Source of the DNA: JAFDVL01 sp031409955
Lineage (GTDB): Bacteria; Acidobacteriota; Blastocatellia; RBC074
Length of the DNA: 64,000 bases
Reading direction: 5' to 3'
Assembly: GCA_031409955.1 (NCBI GenBank)
Contig: JANNYF010000088.1
Span: 90,275-154,274 of the forward strand
The translations under genes were made by a program, and so were the position numbers. The stretch's first letter is position 1, and every line of letters begins with the position of its first letter. The notes beneath the pieces are model-generated. The model had not been told where the DNA came from, ran no database searches, and worked only from the letters and a program-made list of their open reading frames with translations. Shown here piece by piece: positions 47,287-55,147 of this stretch.

Positions 47287-48198
47287 ATGATTATTGATCA
47301 AGCGACAACTCTTCGACTGATGGCTGCGGTTTCGCTCGATGGCACTCTGGCTCCGACGGCGACCTTGCCGACCGAGCCGCTTTGGGCGACCACCAAGCTG
47401 GCGCAAACCATCGCCGTCGCCAGCGGCAAAGGAGGGGTGGGGAAATCCAATGTGGCGGTGAACGTCGCGCTGGAATTGGCGGAATTAGGGCATCGTGTCA
47501 CCTTGCTGGACGCGGACATGGCACTGGCCAATGCGGATGTGCTGTTGGGCATCACACCGAAATATCATCTGGGACATGTCCTGACCGGACAGCGCACCTT
47601 GCAGGAGGTGCAAATCGAAGTGACCGAGGGGTTGCGTTTGATTCCCGGCGGCAGCGGTGTCGCCGAGTTGGCGAGCCTCTCGCTGGAGCAGCAAGCGCGC
47701 CTGATTGCTGAATTGCGCGCCATCGAAACCGATTCGGATTTTATGATCATTGACACGGCGGCGGGCATTGCCGGAAACGTCATCGGCATTCTCAAGGCTG
47801 TCGCCGAAGTCATCATCGTCACCACGCCTGATCCGACCGCGTTAGTGGATGCCTACGCGACGATCAAGCTGATGCACCAATCCTGCACCGACACGCCGAT
47901 TCACATCGTGGTGAATGATGTGGTGGAGTTGGGAGACGCGGATCGCATCTTCAAACAATTGCGTACGACGACGGCGCGCTTTTTGAATCGGGACATCGCT
48001 TATCTAGGCGCAATTCCGCACGATTCTGAATTGATCGAAGCCGTGCGCGAACAGCGGCCCGTGGTGCAATATGCGCCGGACACGCCGGCCAGCCGCGCCT
48101 TGCGCTTGATTGCGCGTCATTTGGAAATCAATCGCACAGGCCGTGACAAAAGCAAGAAAGCTTCGTTTTGGAGCGTGTTGAGTTCCGCCGATCAATAG
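47287..48198 (+). CDS. flhG: MinD-like ATPase FlhG (FleN)
   Basis: 303 residues. Deviant Walker A GKGGVGKSNVAVN (about 47-59), then LLDADMALANADVLLGI, IPGGSGVAEL and DFMIIDTAAGI. This is the FlhG/FleN/YlxH group of MinD ATPases that limit flagellar number, acting as antagonist or activator of FlhF. It follows flhF as in most polar-flagellated bacteria. A C-terminal basic helix (GRDKSKKASFWSVL) could contact the membrane. Confidence 0.93.
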   Translation: MIIDQATTLRLMAAVSLDGTLAPTATLPTEPLWATTKLAQTIAVASGKGGVGKSNVAVNVALELAELGHRVTLLDADMALANADVLLGITPKYHLGHVLTGQRTLQEVQIEVTEGLRLIPGGSGVAELASLSLEQQARLIAELRAIETDSDFMIIDTAAGIAGNVIGILKAVAEVIIVTTPDPTALVDAYATIKLMHQSCTDTPIHIVVNDVVELGDADRIFKQLRTTTARFLNRDIAYLGAIPHDSELIEAVREQRPVVQYAPDTPASRALRLIARHLEINRTGRDKSKKASFWSVLSSADQ

Positions 48199-48237
48199 TT
48201 GCCGCCCCCCAGTTGCGCCAGCCCTGACGAGAACCAG

Positions 48238-49215
48238 ATGCTGCTGAATACCATGTCCCGCAGGATGACCTTGAACGCCACTTACGCCAGCACAAAATCG
48301 AAAAACAGCCTGCCGACCACGGCGGATCGGCAAGCCTTGATCGAAGCGCATTTGCCCCATGTCCGCTACATCGCAGAGCGGATGTTGACGAAGCTACCGC
48401 CGTCCGTGGATCGCGATGATTTGATTGGTGCAGGGGTGTTGGGCTTGCTGGATGCGGTCGAAAAATATGACGGGCTGCGCGGCGTGCAATTCAAAACGTA
48501 CGCCGAAACACGCATTCGCGGCGCAATGCTGGACAGCCTGCGCGAATTGGATTGGTCGTCTCGTTCGTTGCGGGCGCGGGCGCGCGAAATCGAAGTCGCC
48601 GCGTGCAAAATCGAGCAGGAAAAAGGGCGCATGGCGGAAGAAGAAGAGTTGGCCGCCGCGCTCGGCTTGGATTTACCCGCGTATCAAAATTTGCTAGGCG
48701 AATTGCGCGGCTTGACGCTGATTGAATTAGACAATCACGATGAAAATTCGCCCGGAGCCAGCGCGTGGCAAATCCCGGACAAACCGGATCGCTCGCCCCT
48801 GATGGAATACGAGCGCCAGGAATCCCGCGAGCAACTCATTACCGCCATTGATCATTTGCGCGAGCGCGAGCGACAAGTGGTCGCGCTCTATTACGTCGAA
48901 GAGTTGACGATGAAAGAAACCGGCGCGGTACTCGGCTTGACTGAATCGCGCGTCTCGCAAATTCACACGCAAGCGTTACTTCACTTACGCGCGGCGTTTG
49001 CCAAAGACACGGAACAGTACCGCGTGCGGTTGCGAGCATGGCTCACAAGTGGAATCTCTGCTCGCTACCGCTCGCGGTACTGTTCCGCTGCTTCATTAAA
49101 TTACGAACATGACAAACCACGAACTGCTGACCAAAGAAGAAATGTCCTCGCTGTTGGAACACAGCGACAACCACGCGCCCGAAACCGGCAAACGTCGCCG
49201 CGTGATGCCCTATAA
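48238..49215 (+). CDS. fliA: Flagellar sigma factor FliA (sigma-28) with abnormal C-terminal tail
   Basis: 325 residues from the ATG at 48238; the frame is open back to the flhG stop, and a later ATG (48256 or so) is possible. Sigma regions are clear: 2.1-2.4 (HLPHVRYIAERMLTKLPPSV, DDLIGAGVLGLLDAVEKYDG, FKTYAETRIRGAMLDSLREL), region 3 (KIEQEKGRMAEEEELAAALG) and region 4 (RERERQVVALYYVEELTMKE, GLTESRVSQIHTQALLHLR). Normal FliA proteins end shortly after region 4. Here about 70 more residues follow because a palindromic repeat (49011-49086) covers the expected end, and the frame runs 107 bases into fliM. Confidence 0.9.
   Translation: MLLNTMSRRMTLNATYASTKSKNSLPTTADRQALIEAHLPHVRYIAERMLTKLPPSVDRDDLIGAGVLGLLDAVEKYDGLRGVQFKTYAETRIRGAMLDSLRELDWSSRSLRARAREIEVAACKIEQEKGRMAEEEELAAALGLDLPAYQNLLGELRGLTLIELDNHDENSPGASAWQIPDKPDRSPLMEYERQESREQLITAIDHLRERERQVVALYYVEELTMKETGAVLGLTESRVSQIHTQALLHLRAAFAKDTEQYRVRLRAWLTSGISARYRSRYCSAASLNYEHDKPRTADQRRNVLAVGTQRQPRARNRQTSPRDAL
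49011..49086. repeat. Palindromic repeat across the fliA 3' end
   Basis: Arms 49011-49038 and 49059-49086 match at 26 of 28 positions (unit GGAACAGTACCGCG). It lies within the fliA reading frame and 22 bases upstream of the fliM ATG. Confidence 0.9.
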
Positions 49216-50071
49216 CTTTCGCCGCCCGGATCGCATTCCGCGCGAACAGATTCGCTCGCTGTATCTAATGCACGATTTGTTTGCGCTGAGCTTGTCGTCC
49301 AGCCTGCCCATCTTAATGCGCGCCATGTCGGGCGTAACGTTGATGTCCGTCGAGCAGCAGGCGTACTCCGAATATTTGCAAGGCTTAAGTGATCCGACCG
49401 CATTGTTCACACTCTCGATGCACCCTTTGCCGGGCGTCGCGGCCTTGGAGTTAAGTCCAGCCGTTGCGTTTCCGGTGCTTGATCGGTTGCTGGGCGGTGT
49501 GGGGGAAGATTTGGAGAACCCGCGCGCTGTCACTGAAATCGAACAACGTATTCTGGAAGGCTTTGTCAAAGTCATCACGGATGATTTGCGCACGACCTGG
49601 AAGCCGCTGGCTGATCTTGATCTACAAATTCTGGGCCGTGAAACGCGCCCGCAAATGTTGCAAATCGTCGCGCCGAATGAAGCTGTGCTGACGATTGCGT
49701 TTCAAGTGCAAATTGCCGAAGCGCGCGGTTTGATGAGTTTGTGTTTGCCTGCGATCACCTTGGAACCCGTGATTCAAAACCTGAATCAATCGGTCTATTC
49801 GCGCAGCCGCGAAGTGCCGCCCGACCAAACACGCACGTTGCTCGACATTTTGGCCGCCGTCAAATTTCCGGTCTCCGCTGAACTGCGCGGTACGAAGGCG
49901 TTGATGGATGATCTGATGAATTTGTCGCCCGGTGATGTGCTGCGGCTGGATCATCGCGTAGACCAACCCGTCGAAGTCAGTGTCAGCGGCGCAGTCAAGT
50001 TTTACGGTGACCTCGTGTCGCAGGATCGCCGCACCGTTGTGAACATTACAGGTTTGAGTGAAAAGGATTAG
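49109..50071 (+). CDS. fliM: Flagellar motor switch protein FliM
   Basis: 320 residues. N-terminal switch segment (LLTKEEMSSLLEHSD, the CheY-P-binding type EIDALL/SQDEI region is only loosely conserved), then RRRVMPYNFRRPDRIPREQI typical of FliM, the CheC-like middle domain (GVTLMSVEQQAYSEYLQGLS, PLPGVAALELSP), and a C-terminal SpoA domain (VSAELRGTKALMDDLMNLSP). Forms the C-ring with FliG and FliN. The start lies inside the extended fliA frame. Confidence 0.93.
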   Translation: MTNHELLTKEEMSSLLEHSDNHAPETGKRRRVMPYNFRRPDRIPREQIRSLYLMHDLFALSLSSSLPILMRAMSGVTLMSVEQQAYSEYLQGLSDPTALFTLSMHPLPGVAALELSPAVAFPVLDRLLGGVGEDLENPRAVTEIEQRILEGFVKVITDDLRTTWKPLADLDLQILGRETRPQMLQIVAPNEAVLTIAFQVQIAEARGLMSLCLPAITLEPVIQNLNQSVYSRSREVPPDQTRTLLDILAAVKFPVSAELRGTKALMDDLMNLSPGDVLRLDHRVDQPVEVSVSGAVKFYGDLVSQDRRTVVNITGLSEKD

Positions 50072-50073
50072 TT

Positions 50074-50137
50074 CACGTCGCAGCGCATTCATTCGCTGTG
50101 GTGTTGTGCTTCGAGCCAATAAAGTTGCTACTACATG
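50074..50137. repeat. Hairpin repeat (family B, degenerate copy 2)
   Basis: Arms 50074-50097 and 50114-50137 match at 16 of 24 positions; CATTCATTCGCT on the left and TTGCTACTACATG on the right resemble the copies at 45584 and 60860. Lies between fliM and fliN. Confidence 0.65.
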
Positions 50138-50152
50138 AAAAGAATTTGAGTT

Positions 50153-51043
50153 ATGCCAGAACTACTTGAGAAACAACTAATCAACAGCTTTGCGATGGCC
50201 TGGAGCGACGCCGCGCCGTCTATGGTTGGAGCCGCCTCGGCGCTGACCTTGCTGGAGCAACGCGAAGCCGTCGGTGATGACGTGAAAGCGGCGTTGGAAA
50301 GCGCGCCTGCGTTTACGGCTGCGTTTGCGGCGCAATGTTCCGGCGCGTTGACTGGCATGGTGCTGTGCCTTTTCAAAAAAGAAGACCGCCAACAAATCGA
50401 ATTGTTCATCAGCAAAATGATGGGTAGCGACGGGGCTGCCGGAATCCCTTCACTCCTCAATACGACGTTGGCGACAATTGCTGCCAGCTTGCCGGAGCAG
50501 GCCACGTTCGGCGCAGTCACGCAGATAGATTTGGCGAGCGCGGACGCCACCACGATCCCTGCGCAGTTGGCCATCGCCGCCGGAGAAAGCGCGTCGGTGA
50601 ACACGTTCACGCTGACCGTCGGCGAACGATTGAATTCGCAAATGCTGGTGTTGTATGCGCCGCACGGATCGGTCGAAGCCTTGCAGGCAGAGCTGGCAGA
50701 AACTGCGGCGGCGGCGGCGGCGGGCGCGAGCGGCTTTGCGAGCAAACGACGGGCGGGGCTGCCACGTGAAGATTCGTCGCGCAACATGGAACGCTTGCTG
50801 GACGTCGAACTCGAAGTCGTCGTGCGGTTCGGGCTGACACAAATTCCACTGCGAGAATTGGTGCGCATCGGCGTCGGCTCAATGATCGAACTCAATCGGC
50901 AAGTGGATGAACCGGTTGAATTGCTGGTGAACAATCGTCCGCTCGCACGCGGCTCAGTCGTGGTGGTGGATGGATATTACGGTGTTTGCATCACGGAAAT
51001 TGGTCAGCCGGAAGAGCGCCGCCAATCGCTGACCAAAGTGTAA
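50153..51043 (+). CDS. fliN: Flagellar motor switch protein FliN/FliY with large N-terminal domain
   Basis: 296 residues, about twice a plain FliN. The C-terminal SpoA/FliN domain is at about 210-285 (LLDVELEVVVRFGLTQIPLR, ELVRIGVGSMIELNRQVDEP, GSVVVVDGYYGVCITEIG). The first 190 residues resemble a degenerate CheC/CheX-like fold (GMVLCLFKKEDRQQIELFI, LNTTLATIAASLP), as in FliY of Firmicutes and spirochaetes. CheY-P phosphatase activity cannot be asserted. Follows fliM, as expected for C-ring genes. Confidence 0.85.
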   Translation: MPELLEKQLINSFAMAWSDAAPSMVGAASALTLLEQREAVGDDVKAALESAPAFTAAFAAQCSGALTGMVLCLFKKEDRQQIELFISKMMGSDGAAGIPSLLNTTLATIAASLPEQATFGAVTQIDLASADATTIPAQLAIAAGESASVNTFTLTVGERLNSQMLVLYAPHGSVEALQAELAETAAAAAAGASGFASKRRAGLPREDSSRNMERLLDVELEVVVRFGLTQIPLRELVRIGVGSMIELNRQVDEPVELLVNNRPLARGSVVVVDGYYGVCITEIGQPEERRQSLTKV

Positions 51044-51065
51044 TGCCCCTCAAGGAGAATGAATT

Positions 51066-51503
51066 ATGGAGCCACTCATTTCATTGCTGATCTTCGCCGG
51101 GATTCTGCTTTCCGTTCTTTCTGGTTTGGCGTGCTTTGCCCTCGCGCGGAAGTTGCGCGAAGTGATGCACAAACAGCAAGTGTTGGTGACGGACATGGAT
51201 TATCGGCTCCATGAAATCCGGCACAATCTGGACGCGGTAGCACAACAAACCACCGCCCAATTGCAACGCATTACCCAACCACGACCGCAAGCGCAACCGC
51301 AACCACCCGCATCAGAACCTGCGGTCGCTGTTGCTGCGGCCCAAGCGGCAGGTGCGAGGCAAAGTGTAACGGAACGCCGCCATCGCGTGTTGACGCTGTC
51401 GCGGCGCGGTATGGATGTCAAAGCCATTGCCCAAACGCTTGGCATGCCGCACGGCGAAGTGGCATTGATTATCAGAATGAGCAACCCCAGATTCGGAGAC
51501 TAA
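51066..51503 (+). CDS. DUF2802/SwrB-like single-pass membrane protein
   Basis: 145 residues: one N-terminal membrane segment (about 4-28), a coiled-coil-like stretch (29-70), a Gln/Pro/Ala-rich linker (70-100) and a C-terminal HTH-like module (HRVLTLSRRGMDVKAIAQTL, GMPHGEVALIIRM). The tail matches the 'L...G....IA..LG...GEV.LI' pattern of DUF2802 proteins found in flagellar clusters, and of Bacillus SwrB, which promotes basal-body maturation. Strong AAGGAG before the ATG. Function here is inference from context. Confidence 0.65.
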   Translation: MEPLISLLIFAGILLSVLSGLACFALARKLREVMHKQQVLVTDMDYRLHEIRHNLDAVAQQTTAQLQRITQPRPQAQPQPPASEPAVAVAAAQAAGARQSVTERRHRVLTLSRRGMDVKAIAQTLGMPHGEVALIIRMSNPRFGD

Positions 51504-51508
51504 AAAGC

Positions 51509-52375
51509 ATGAACTACGGACTTTACTCAGCATTTTTAGGGATGCGCGCGCGGCAACGAACGTTGGAAACTATTGCCAACAATATTGCCAACGCTTCCAC
51601 CGCCGGCTTCAAGCGTGACAGCCTGTTTCACCATTCGATTGAAAAGGCCGACGCGGCGCTCATTCGCGCCCAACAAGCAGGCGTGCAATTGAACTCGCAA
51701 GAGGCCGCCCAAACCGCCCAGGCACGAGCCGCACTCGGCGCGGACGGAGGGACGCCAACCCCGTCTGGCTCGTTGTTTGCCGCAGCGAATCCGCCCGATT
51801 CCATCGCGCGCGTGTTCGGCATTCTGTCGGGCGGCGTCACGGATTTTGCGCCCGGCGTGTTGCGGCAAACGGGGCGACCGTTGGATGTGGCGCTGGATGG
51901 CGCTGGGTTTTTAGTGGTGCAAACGCCACGCGGCGAACGCTACACGCGCGCCGGGGCTTTGACAGTTGATTCGTCCGGGCAATTGGTCACACAACGCGGC
52001 GAGTTGGTCGTTGGCGACAGCGGCCCGATTACGATTCGACAAGGCAAAGGCGACCTCAGCATTGGCGCGGATGGCAGCGTGTCAGTAGATGGAAAACCTC
52101 TTGGCAAACTCAAAGTCGTGCAGTTCAATGATGCGCGTGCGGCGCTGACCAAAGAAGGCGATGCGCTGTTTATGGCGACGGGCAAAGAGCCACCGCAAAA
52201 CGCCAACAACACGCGTGTTGTGCAAGGCGTGCTGGAATTATCGAACGTGAATGCTGTCACCGAGATGGCCACGATGATGCACAATTCGCGCGAGTTCGAT
52301 TCGCTGCAACGTTCCATTACGATGATGATGAATGACATCGGGCGCAAAATCGCCAGCGAGATTGGACGCATTTAG
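51509..52375 (+). CDS. flgF: Flagellar basal-body rod protein FlgF
   Basis: 288 residues of the rod/hook family: MNYGLYSAFLGMRARQRTLE, then TIANNIANASTAGFKRD at the N-terminus, AGFLVVQTPRGERYTRAGAL in the middle, and ELSNVNAVTEMATMMHNSRE at the C-terminus. The N- and C-terminal helices build the coiled coil of the proximal rod. Assigned FlgF because a better FlgG match follows immediately. Confidence 0.88.
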   Translation: MNYGLYSAFLGMRARQRTLETIANNIANASTAGFKRDSLFHHSIEKADAALIRAQQAGVQLNSQEAAQTAQARAALGADGGTPTPSGSLFAAANPPDSIARVFGILSGGVTDFAPGVLRQTGRPLDVALDGAGFLVVQTPRGERYTRAGALTVDSSGQLVTQRGELVVGDSGPITIRQGKGDLSIGADGSVSVDGKPLGKLKVVQFNDARAALTKEGDALFMATGKEPPQNANNTRVVQGVLELSNVNAVTEMATMMHNSREFDSLQRSITMMMNDIGRKIASEIGRI

Positions 52376-52441
52376 GAATCATTGCCTCCGCCCGGACGGC
52401 CAATTCAACTACCGGCAACCCACCACTGACAACGAGGTATT

Positions 52442-53230
52442 ATGTATCGAGCGCTTTACACGGCTGCCACTGGCATGGGCGTGCAGCAGATGAATGTAGA
52501 CAACATCGCCAACAATTTGGCGAACGCTTCCACCACTGGCTTCAAACGCGTGCGGTTGGAATTTCAAGACTTACTCTATCAAACGCATCGCTCGCCCGGT
52601 GCAGCGGCGAATGCTTCCACGACGTTACCAGTAGGCTTACAAATCGGGTTGGGCGCGCGCGTGATTTCCAGCGAGCGCATCTTTTTACAAGGCGATTTTC
52701 ACCAAACGCAAAATCCGCTCGACCTCGTGATCGAAGGCAGCGGCTTCTTTCAGGTGCGGCAAACGAATGGCGAACTTTCGTACACGCGCGCCGGTTCGTT
52801 TCACTTAAATGCCGAGGGGCAAGTCGTCACAGCGACGGGCGAAACGTTGGAACCCGCGATCACGATTCCGCGCGAAGCGACTTCGATCACGGTCGGCACG
52901 GACGGCACGGTCAGCATTACGTTGGCGGGGCAGACGAATGCGCAAAACGTCGGCCAGGTGCAACTCGCGTCGTTTGCCAATCCAGCGGGGCTGGAATCGT
53001 TGGGGCGCAATCTTTTCAAAGAGACGGCGGCTTCCGGGCAGGCCACGGTGGGCGCGCCGGATGCGCAAGGGACGGGACGCGTCAATCAAGGCTACCTCGA
53101 AGGCTCGAACGTAAATGTGGTCGAAGAACTGGTCAATATGATTTCGGCGCAGCGCATTTACGAAACCAATTCCAAAGTTATTTCGGCGGCTGACCGCATG
53201 CTCGGCACCATCAATCAGGCTGTTTCATGA
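52442..53230 (+). CDS. flgG: Distal rod protein FlgG
   Basis: 262 residues, the normal FlgG length. MYRALYTAATGMGVQQMNVD, then NIANNLANASTTGFKR at the N-terminus, VIEGSGFFQVRQTNGELSYT in the core, and QGYLEGSNVNVVEELVNMIS at the C-terminus, all typical of FlgG. GAGG precedes the ATG. Its stop overlaps the flgA start by 4 bases. Confidence 0.93.
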   Translation: MYRALYTAATGMGVQQMNVDNIANNLANASTTGFKRVRLEFQDLLYQTHRSPGAAANASTTLPVGLQIGLGARVISSERIFLQGDFHQTQNPLDLVIEGSGFFQVRQTNGELSYTRAGSFHLNAEGQVVTATGETLEPAITIPREATSITVGTDGTVSITLAGQTNAQNVGQVQLASFANPAGLESLGRNLFKETAASGQATVGAPDAQGTGRVNQGYLEGSNVNVVEELVNMISAQRIYETNSKVISAADRMLGTINQAVS

Positions 53231-54201
53231 GGATTGAGAAACAAACCATTTTCCTCAGTCTGGTGCTGGTGTGCTGGGCGAGTGCAACCAATGCGCAACC
53301 GGCGAAAAGTGTGGTGCAAGTGGCGGCGGAAACCATCGCGCAGCAAGATCGCCTGACTTTAGGTGACATCGCTGAGGTCCGAACCGAGAAGGCAGAAACC
53401 GTAGCACGATTGCGCGCGGTCTCGCTGGGCTATGCCCCCAACGTGGGGATGACCCGCGAGATTGCGCGCGAACGCATCACGCTGGCTATTGCGGCGGCAG
53501 GCTTTGCCGATGGCACTGTGCGGCTGGAAGCGCCTGCGGTCATTCTGATCCGGCGTGCAGCGCAGGTCGTTGATGCACTCTTAATTCGGGAAGCCATCGA
53601 ACACGCAACATTGGATGAACTCAATGCTTCGGGTGCGACGGCGCGACTCTCACGTATTGAGCTACCAGAGACGATGGAAGCGCCTGCGGGTCAGCTCGAA
53701 ATTCGGGCATCGGCGGGGCAGGTGCGAGATGTCTTTTCGCCCTTCACGGTTTTTGTTGAGCTATGGCAGGAAGGCCGCGTCGTCAAGCGGTTCAATGCCA
53801 CCGCGCAGGTCGAAGCCTTCGCACCCGTTCTGGTGGCCGCGCGTGAAATCGCGGCAAACACACGCTTGCGGCAGGATTCCTTCAAGACCGAAGTGAAACG
53901 ATTGGAACGACCGCTGAACCAGTACGTCACCGACCCGGAACGATTGCGCGGAATGGCGGTGCGACGGGCGATGGCGCGTGGCGAAGCGATTATGACCGAT
54001 GCGATCCATTCGGAAATTGTCGTGCGTCCCGGCGATCAAGTCAGAATCATTGGACAGTCGGGCGCGCTGCAATTGATCGTCACGGGCGAAGCACGCGCGG
54101 CGGGACGCATCGGCGACCGCATTCAAGTGAAAAACTCGCAATCGGGCGCATTGCTGCAAGCCATTGTCACGGACGAAGGCGTGGTGCGCATCCGGTTTTA
54201 A
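53227..54201 (+). CDS. flgA: P-ring assembly chaperone FlgA
   Basis: 324 residues with a signal peptide (about 1-23, TNAQ). The C-terminal half has SAF-domain and FlgA features: VLVAAREIAANTRLRQDSFK, LRGMAVRRAMARGEAIMTDA, VRPGDQVRIIGQSGALQLIV, GRIGDRIQVKNSQSGALLQA. FlgA is a periplasmic chaperone for FlgI. The N-terminal part is longer than in enterobacterial FlgA. Translationally coupled to flgG. Confidence 0.92.
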   Translation: MRIEKQTIFLSLVLVCWASATNAQPAKSVVQVAAETIAQQDRLTLGDIAEVRTEKAETVARLRAVSLGYAPNVGMTREIARERITLAIAAAGFADGTVRLEAPAVILIRRAAQVVDALLIREAIEHATLDELNASGATARLSRIELPETMEAPAGQLEIRASAGQVRDVFSPFTVFVELWQEGRVVKRFNATAQVEAFAPVLVAAREIAANTRLRQDSFKTEVKRLERPLNQYVTDPERLRGMAVRRAMARGEAIMTDAIHSEIVVRPGDQVRIIGQSGALQLIVTGEARAAGRIGDRIQVKNSQSGALLQAIVTDEGVVRIRF

Positions 54202-54223
54202 GAGGCAACAAAATCGTGTTTCG

Positions 54224-54324
54224 TGACTCCTGATTCCCGATCTCTGATTCCTGACCACAAAATAGCAATTGGTTCAAGAATGCTTTTTGGTGAGCCGGAA
54301 TCGGGAATCAGGAATCAGGAGTCA
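54224..54324. repeat. 101-bp inverted-repeat element between flgA and flgH
   Basis: TGACTCCTGATTCCCGA (54224-54240) pairs with 54308-54324 at 16 of 17 positions, and further GATTCC units continue inside both arms. It fills the flgA-flgH gap. Confidence 0.85.
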
Positions 54325-54342
54325 GAACTAAAAGGAATTGCT

Positions 54343-55131
54343 ATGAATAAATTTTTCGCAACGCTTGTGCTGACGGGGTTTGTGATCGCGGCGGTTGATA
54401 CTTCCGCTGCGGCGCAATTGAAATTGCCGTGGGCAAAAAAGAAGACCGAGAAGTTACGCGCCGAGGACAAAAAGAAAGCCAACAAAGACGTGGGTACAGA
54501 GGCCCCGGAAGACGTGCAACCGCAATTCGTGCAGGCGCAACCAGACGAAGCGACCATCGCCAAATTACAAGCGCGTCCAGCGAACGGATCGCTTTTCACA
54601 GCGGATGCGCAAGGCACTGATTTGTTGGGTGATTTCCGCGCGCGGCGATTGGGCGATCTGGTCTTCGTGGACGTTGTCGAAGGCAGTGCGGCCAGTGTTT
54701 CCTCCAGCGCCAAACGGTCGCGCGATTCGGGTACGCTGGGCGGTTTGATCACAGCGGCAGGCGCGTTGCCTACGCCGGGCGCCGCCGTCGTTGCGGGCGC
54801 TGTTGGCGCATTGGGCAATCGCAAATTTGAGGGCAAAGGCAACACCGAACGCCGCAGCGATTTGCGCTCGCGCATAGCCGCGCGCGTGATCGAAGTCCTG
54901 CCCAATGGCGACCTGCGCATCGAAGCGCTGAAGAGCGTCAAGATCAATCAGGAGTCGGAAAAGCTCCTGCTCTCCGGCATCGTGCGCCAACGCGATTTGA
55001 CGAATGATAACGTGGTACCGACCACTGCTGTCGGCGACTTGCGCGTCGAATTGAATGGCAAAGGTGTAGCGTCCGCCGACAATGCGCCGGGCTGGTTGTT
55101 TCGGTTGTTTGAGAAGATCACGCCATTCTAG
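54343..55131 (+). CDS. flgH: L-ring protein FlgH without an evident lipobox
   Basis: 262 residues from the ATG at 54343 (AAAGGA upstream). Signal peptide about 1-24 ending SAAAQ, with no Cys, so the usual lipoprotein anchor of FlgH is missing. FlgH core: DFRARRLGDLVFVDVVEGSA, RIAARVIEVLPNGDLRIEAL, INQESEKLLLSGIVRQRDLT, and GWLFRLFEKITPF at the end. A Lys-rich segment (30-47) follows the signal peptide. It forms the outer-membrane ring, which confirms a diderm envelope. Confidence 0.9.
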   Translation: MNKFFATLVLTGFVIAAVDTSAAAQLKLPWAKKKTEKLRAEDKKKANKDVGTEAPEDVQPQFVQAQPDEATIAKLQARPANGSLFTADAQGTDLLGDFRARRLGDLVFVDVVEGSAASVSSSAKRSRDSGTLGGLITAAGALPTPGAAVVAGAVGALGNRKFEGKGNTERRSDLRSRIAARVIEVLPNGDLRIEALKSVKINQESEKLLLSGIVRQRDLTNDNVVPTTAVGDLRVELNGKGVASADNAPGWLFRLFEKITPF

Positions 55132-55147
55132 GAAAGGCTGGAGAAGT

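Noticed and set aside
54272..54292. Sigma-54-like TTGGTTCAAGAATGCTT upstream of flgH
   Set aside because: GG-to-GC spacing is one base short and it lies in an inverted-repeat element.
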